DNA of 15,516 nt. Origin: an uncultured Bacilli bacterium. GTDB taxonomy: Bacteria; Bacillota_I; Bacilli_A; RF39; UBA660. This document shows, piece by piece, positions 13,310-15,516 of this stretch. Numbering within the stretch: the first letter of the stretch is position 1; each line of letters begins with the position of its first letter. The stretch spans positions 1-15,516 of the forward strand of contig CAKOXI010000023.1 in NCBI GenBank assembly GCA_934130045.1, read 5' to 3'. The notes under the pieces were generated by a model. That model was not told the DNA's origin. It searched no databases and was given only the letters and a program-made list of their open reading frames with translations. Both the position numbers and the translations under genes were made by a program.

Positions 13310-14185
13310 ATGTTTTTTAGAAGTAAAAAAAATGTAAACGTATTAAATAATATATATAAAAAAGATAGAATTAAACGTTATTGTCAATTTATACTAGGTG
13401 TATTTATAGCAGCTGTATCATATAATTTATTTTTACTTCCTAGTTCTATTGTATATGGAGTTGGCGGACTGGGAGTTATGCTTAATAAACTATTTGGTTT
13501 TAATCCTTCACTAGTTATACTAATTGGATCAGTTTTATTACTTATATTGAGTTTTATTTTACTTGGTTATGATAAAACTAAAAATTCTATTATTGGTTCA
13601 ATTTTATATCCAATTTTTGTTTATTTTACAACATGGATTGTTGATTATGTAAATTTATCAGGTGCTGATGCGATAGTTATAGTTATTTTTGGCGCTGTAT
13701 TATCAGGTTTTGGATTAGGATTAATTTTTAAGTCAGGTTTTACAACTGGTGGAACTGATATTTTAAATCAGATAGTTTCTAAGTATTTTAAAATGTCTTT
13801 AGGAACATCTATGTTTTTTACAGATGGTATAATAATACTAGCAAGTGTTTTTGTATTTGGTTGGACAAAGGTAATGTATTCTATAATCTCACTTTATATA
13901 ATTAGTGTTATGTCAGATAAAGTAATATTAGGCGTTTCCCAATCAAAAGCATTTTATATTATTACTAATCATGAATCTGAAGTAAAGAAATTTATAACCA
14001 CTTCTCTAAAACATGGTGTTACTGTTTTAGATGGTAGAGGAGGGTTTACTGGTAATAATCAAAAGGTTATTATGTGTACTATTCCAACTAAACAATATTT
14101 TTTAGTTAAAGAAGGAATTCATGAAATTGATCCAGAAGCATTTTTTATTGTTACTGATGCTTATGAGGTTTCTGGTGGATTATAG
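13310..14185 (+). CDS. YitT/YvjA-type membrane protein (DUF161-DUF2179)
   Basis: This 291-residue protein of unknown function sits in the cytoplasmic membrane. A basic N-terminus is followed by about five or six membrane segments (about residues 25-205) with the family motifs PSSIVYGVGGLGVMLN and SGFTTGGTDIL. A soluble cytoplasmic DUF2179 domain (about 210-291) contains LDGRGGFTGNNQKVIMC and ends EIDPEAFFIVTDAYEV-like, all typical. It starts one base after prfB and ends 14 bases before ftsE. As I recall, B. subtilis yvjA, a paralogue of this family, lies between prfB and ftsEX, so this is probably its positional counterpart. I withhold a symbol because the genome may encode several members. 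Confidence 0.9.
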   Translation: MFFRSKKNVNVLNNIYKKDRIKRYCQFILGVFIAAVSYNLFLLPSSIVYGVGGLGVMLNKLFGFNPSLVILIGSVLLLILSFILLGYDKTKNSIIGSILYPIFVYFTTWIVDYVNLSGADAIVIVIFGAVLSGFGLGLIFKSGFTTGGTDILNQIVSKYFKMSLGTSMFFTDGIIILASVFVFGWTKVMYSIISLYIISVMSDKVILGVSQSKAFYIITNHESEVKKFITTSLKHGVTVLDGRGGFTGNNQKVIMCTIPTKQYFLVKEGIHEIDPEAFFIVTDAYEVSGGL

Positions 14186-14199
14186 ATTGAGGTGTATGA

Positions 14200-14895
14200 A
14201 TGAATTTAATTAGGATGAAAGGTGTTAATAAACAATATAAAAATGGTGTAACAGCAATATATGATTTAGATTTAACAATAGAAAAAGGAGATTTTGTTTT
14301 TATAATTGGTTCTACTGGTTGTGGAAAATCAACTTTGATAAAGATGCTTTATCGTGAGGAAAAACCATCTAGTGGAAAAATAATTGTAGGTGGACTTGAT
14401 GTTGCAAAATTAAGAAATGGTAAGGTTTATAAATTAAGAAGAAAACTTGGAGTAGTATTTCAAGATTTTAAGTTATTACAAAAATTAACTGTTTATGAAA
14501 ATGTTGCTTTTGCTTTAGAGGTTTTAGGTCTTCCAAAAGATGAAATTCATGAGAAAGTTTTAAAAGTTTTAGATTTAGTAGGACTTAAAAATAAGGCAAA
14601 ACATTATCCAACAGAATTGTCAGGAGGAGAGCAACAGAGGGTTGCAATAGCTAGGGCGATTGTAAATGGACCAAAATTACTTATATGTGATGAACCAACG
14701 GGAAACTTAGATGAAGTTACAAGTATGGAAATAATGAAGGTATTAGATGAAATTAATAAACTAGGTACAACTATAATAATGGTTACACATGATACAAAAA
14801 TAGTTTCTGCAATGAAAAAAAGAGTTATTTTATTAGATTCTGGTAGAATTTTAAAAGATTATGAGAAAGGAACATATGTGCATGAAGGCGTTTAG
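14200..14895 (+). CDS. ftsE: Cell-division ATPase FtsE
   Basis: FtsE is the cytoplasmic ATPase of the FtsEX complex, which signals through FtsX to activate peptidoglycan hydrolases outside. It has 231 residues. Motifs in order: Walker A GSTGCGKST (37-45), Q-loop Gln88 in VFQDFKLL, signature LSGGEQQR (140-147), Walker B LLICDE (160-165) and switch His197 in VTHD. VFQDFKLL and the IKMLYREEKP stretch are characteristic of FtsE among ABC ATPases. Walker A has Cys where Ser or Ala is usual, which should not harm function. GAGGTG precedes the ATG. The 3' end overlaps ftsX by 14 bases, implying coupled, equimolar synthesis. Confidence 0.96.
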   Translation: MNLIRMKGVNKQYKNGVTAIYDLDLTIEKGDFVFIIGSTGCGKSTLIKMLYREEKPSSGKIIVGGLDVAKLRNGKVYKLRRKLGVVFQDFKLLQKLTVYENVAFALEVLGLPKDEIHEKVLKVLDLVGLKNKAKHYPTELSGGEQQRVAIARAIVNGPKLLICDEPTGNLDEVTSMEIMKVLDEINKLGTTIIMVTHDTKIVSAMKKRVILLDSGRILKDYEKGTYVHEGV

Positions 14896-15516
14896 AATTT
14901 TAATAAGAAATATAAGAGATTCATTTAAAAGTGTTTTTAGAAATTTTTCCCTTTCTTTAGCGTCTATATCATGTATAACTATTACATTAATTGTTGTTGC
15001 ATTAGCAATCATTTTGACTTATAATGTTAATAATTTTGCTGAAAGTGTTGAGAGAGATGTTACAATTGTTTCATTTTTAGATGTTGATATAACTGATGAA
15101 AAAATTAAAGAAGTTGAAAATCAAATAAAAAAATTAGATAATATAGAAACTTATGAGTTTCGTTCAAAAGAAGAAATTACTAATGAAATGATGGAATCAT
15201 CAGATGTATTTAAATCTATTATGTCTGGTTGGACTATAGAAGAAAATCCCCTTCAAGCTACATTTCAAGTTAAGGTTATAGATATTGAAAAAATAAAAGA
15301 TGTTGCAGACAAAATCCAAAGTATTGATGGCGTTGATGTTGTTAAATATGGAGAGGGAATGGTAGAACAATTAGTTTCTGTATTTGATTCGATAAAAAAT
15401 GCAAGCTTTTTAGTGGTTATTGCTTTAATTATTGTTACAGCATTTTTGATTTCAAATACAATAAAAATAACAATATTCTCTAGAAAGAGAGAAATTGAAA
15501 TAATGAGATTGGTTGC
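14882..15516 (+). CDS. ftsX: Cell-division protein FtsX, 3' end beyond window
   Basis: This is the membrane partner of FtsE. 211 complete codons are visible. A basic amphipathic start (MKAFRILIRNIRDSFKSVFR) precedes TM1 (about residues 24-47). The extracellular domain (about 50-170) contains the typical TIVSFLDVDITDEKI and VDVVKYGEGMVEQL-like segments and recruits wall hydrolases or adaptors. TM2 (about 175-192) follows, with the cytoplasmic RKREIEIMRLVG signature at the right edge. The start overlaps ftsE by 14 bases. The last two membrane segments lie outside the window. The activated hydrolase is not identifiable here; the anchored GH25 enzyme upstream is only a neighbour. Confidence 0.95.
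   Translation, partial: MKAFRILIRNIRDSFKSVFRNFSLSLASISCITITLIVVALAIILTYNVNNFAESVERDVTIVSFLDVDITDEKIKEVENQIKKLDNIETYEFRSKEEITNEMMESSDVFKSIMSGWTIEENPLQATFQVKVIDIEKIKDVADKIQSIDGVDVVKYGEGMVEQLVSVFDSIKNASFLVVIALIIVTAFLISNTIKITIFSRKREIEIMRLV

Noticed and set aside
1..15516. Mollicute code with TGA as tryptophan
   Set aside because: TGA ends gerQ and the GH25 gene at natural family ends, an RF2 gene is present, and Trp is written TGG.

Overview
The window is very AT-rich DNA from a Gram-positive, probably spore-forming member of the Bacilli. It uses the standard bacterial code: TGA ends genes (gerQ, the GH25 gene) and serves as the programmed-frameshift stop in prfB, so this is not a TGA=Trp Mollicute. 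The spore-coat gene gerQ, a SpoIIID-like regulator and a Tyr/Gly-rich coat-type protein point to a spore former. An uncultured gut-type lineage near Erysipelotrichales or similar orders would fit, but I cannot fix the taxonomy.

Layout. (1) 1-1602, minus: N-terminal 534 codons of a cytoplasmic BspA-type leucine-rich-repeat protein with a long unrecognised C-terminal region, running off the left edge. It diverges from lepA. (2) 1737-7992: lepA, a tandem SpoIIID-like regulator, a DUF2624-like small gene (minus), sodA, a class B penicillin-binding protein, rpmG and efp. From memory this follows the order of the much larger yqe-yqh region of Bacillus subtilis. (3) 8184-9895: a small holin-like membrane protein (plus) facing lemA, gerQ and a Tyr-rich coat-type gene (all minus). 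The coat-type gene has a good match to a sigma-K promoter. (4) 10005-12108: two membrane-anchored envelope proteins, a NodB-fold polysaccharide deacetylase relative that has lost its catalytic residues, and a GH25 muramidase with Ig-like domains. (5) 12207-15516: the prfB - yitT/yvjA-type - ftsE - ftsX operon. prfB carries the classic +1 frameshift site, and ftsX runs off the right edge.

Themes. Most genes serve translation (LepA, L33, EF-P, RF2), wall growth and division (PBP, GH25, FtsEX) or the spore envelope. Transcription signals are very compact: extended -10 promoters sit almost on the Shine-Dalgarno, and intrinsic terminators repeatedly enclose the stop codon. The most unusual items are the duplicated SpoIIID-like regulator, the NodB pseudoenzyme beside a muramidase, the leucine-rich-repeat protein with an unknown C-terminus, and an EF-hand-like loop in the PBP active-site domain. 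I saw no CRISPR array, insertion sequence, tRNA or rRNA.
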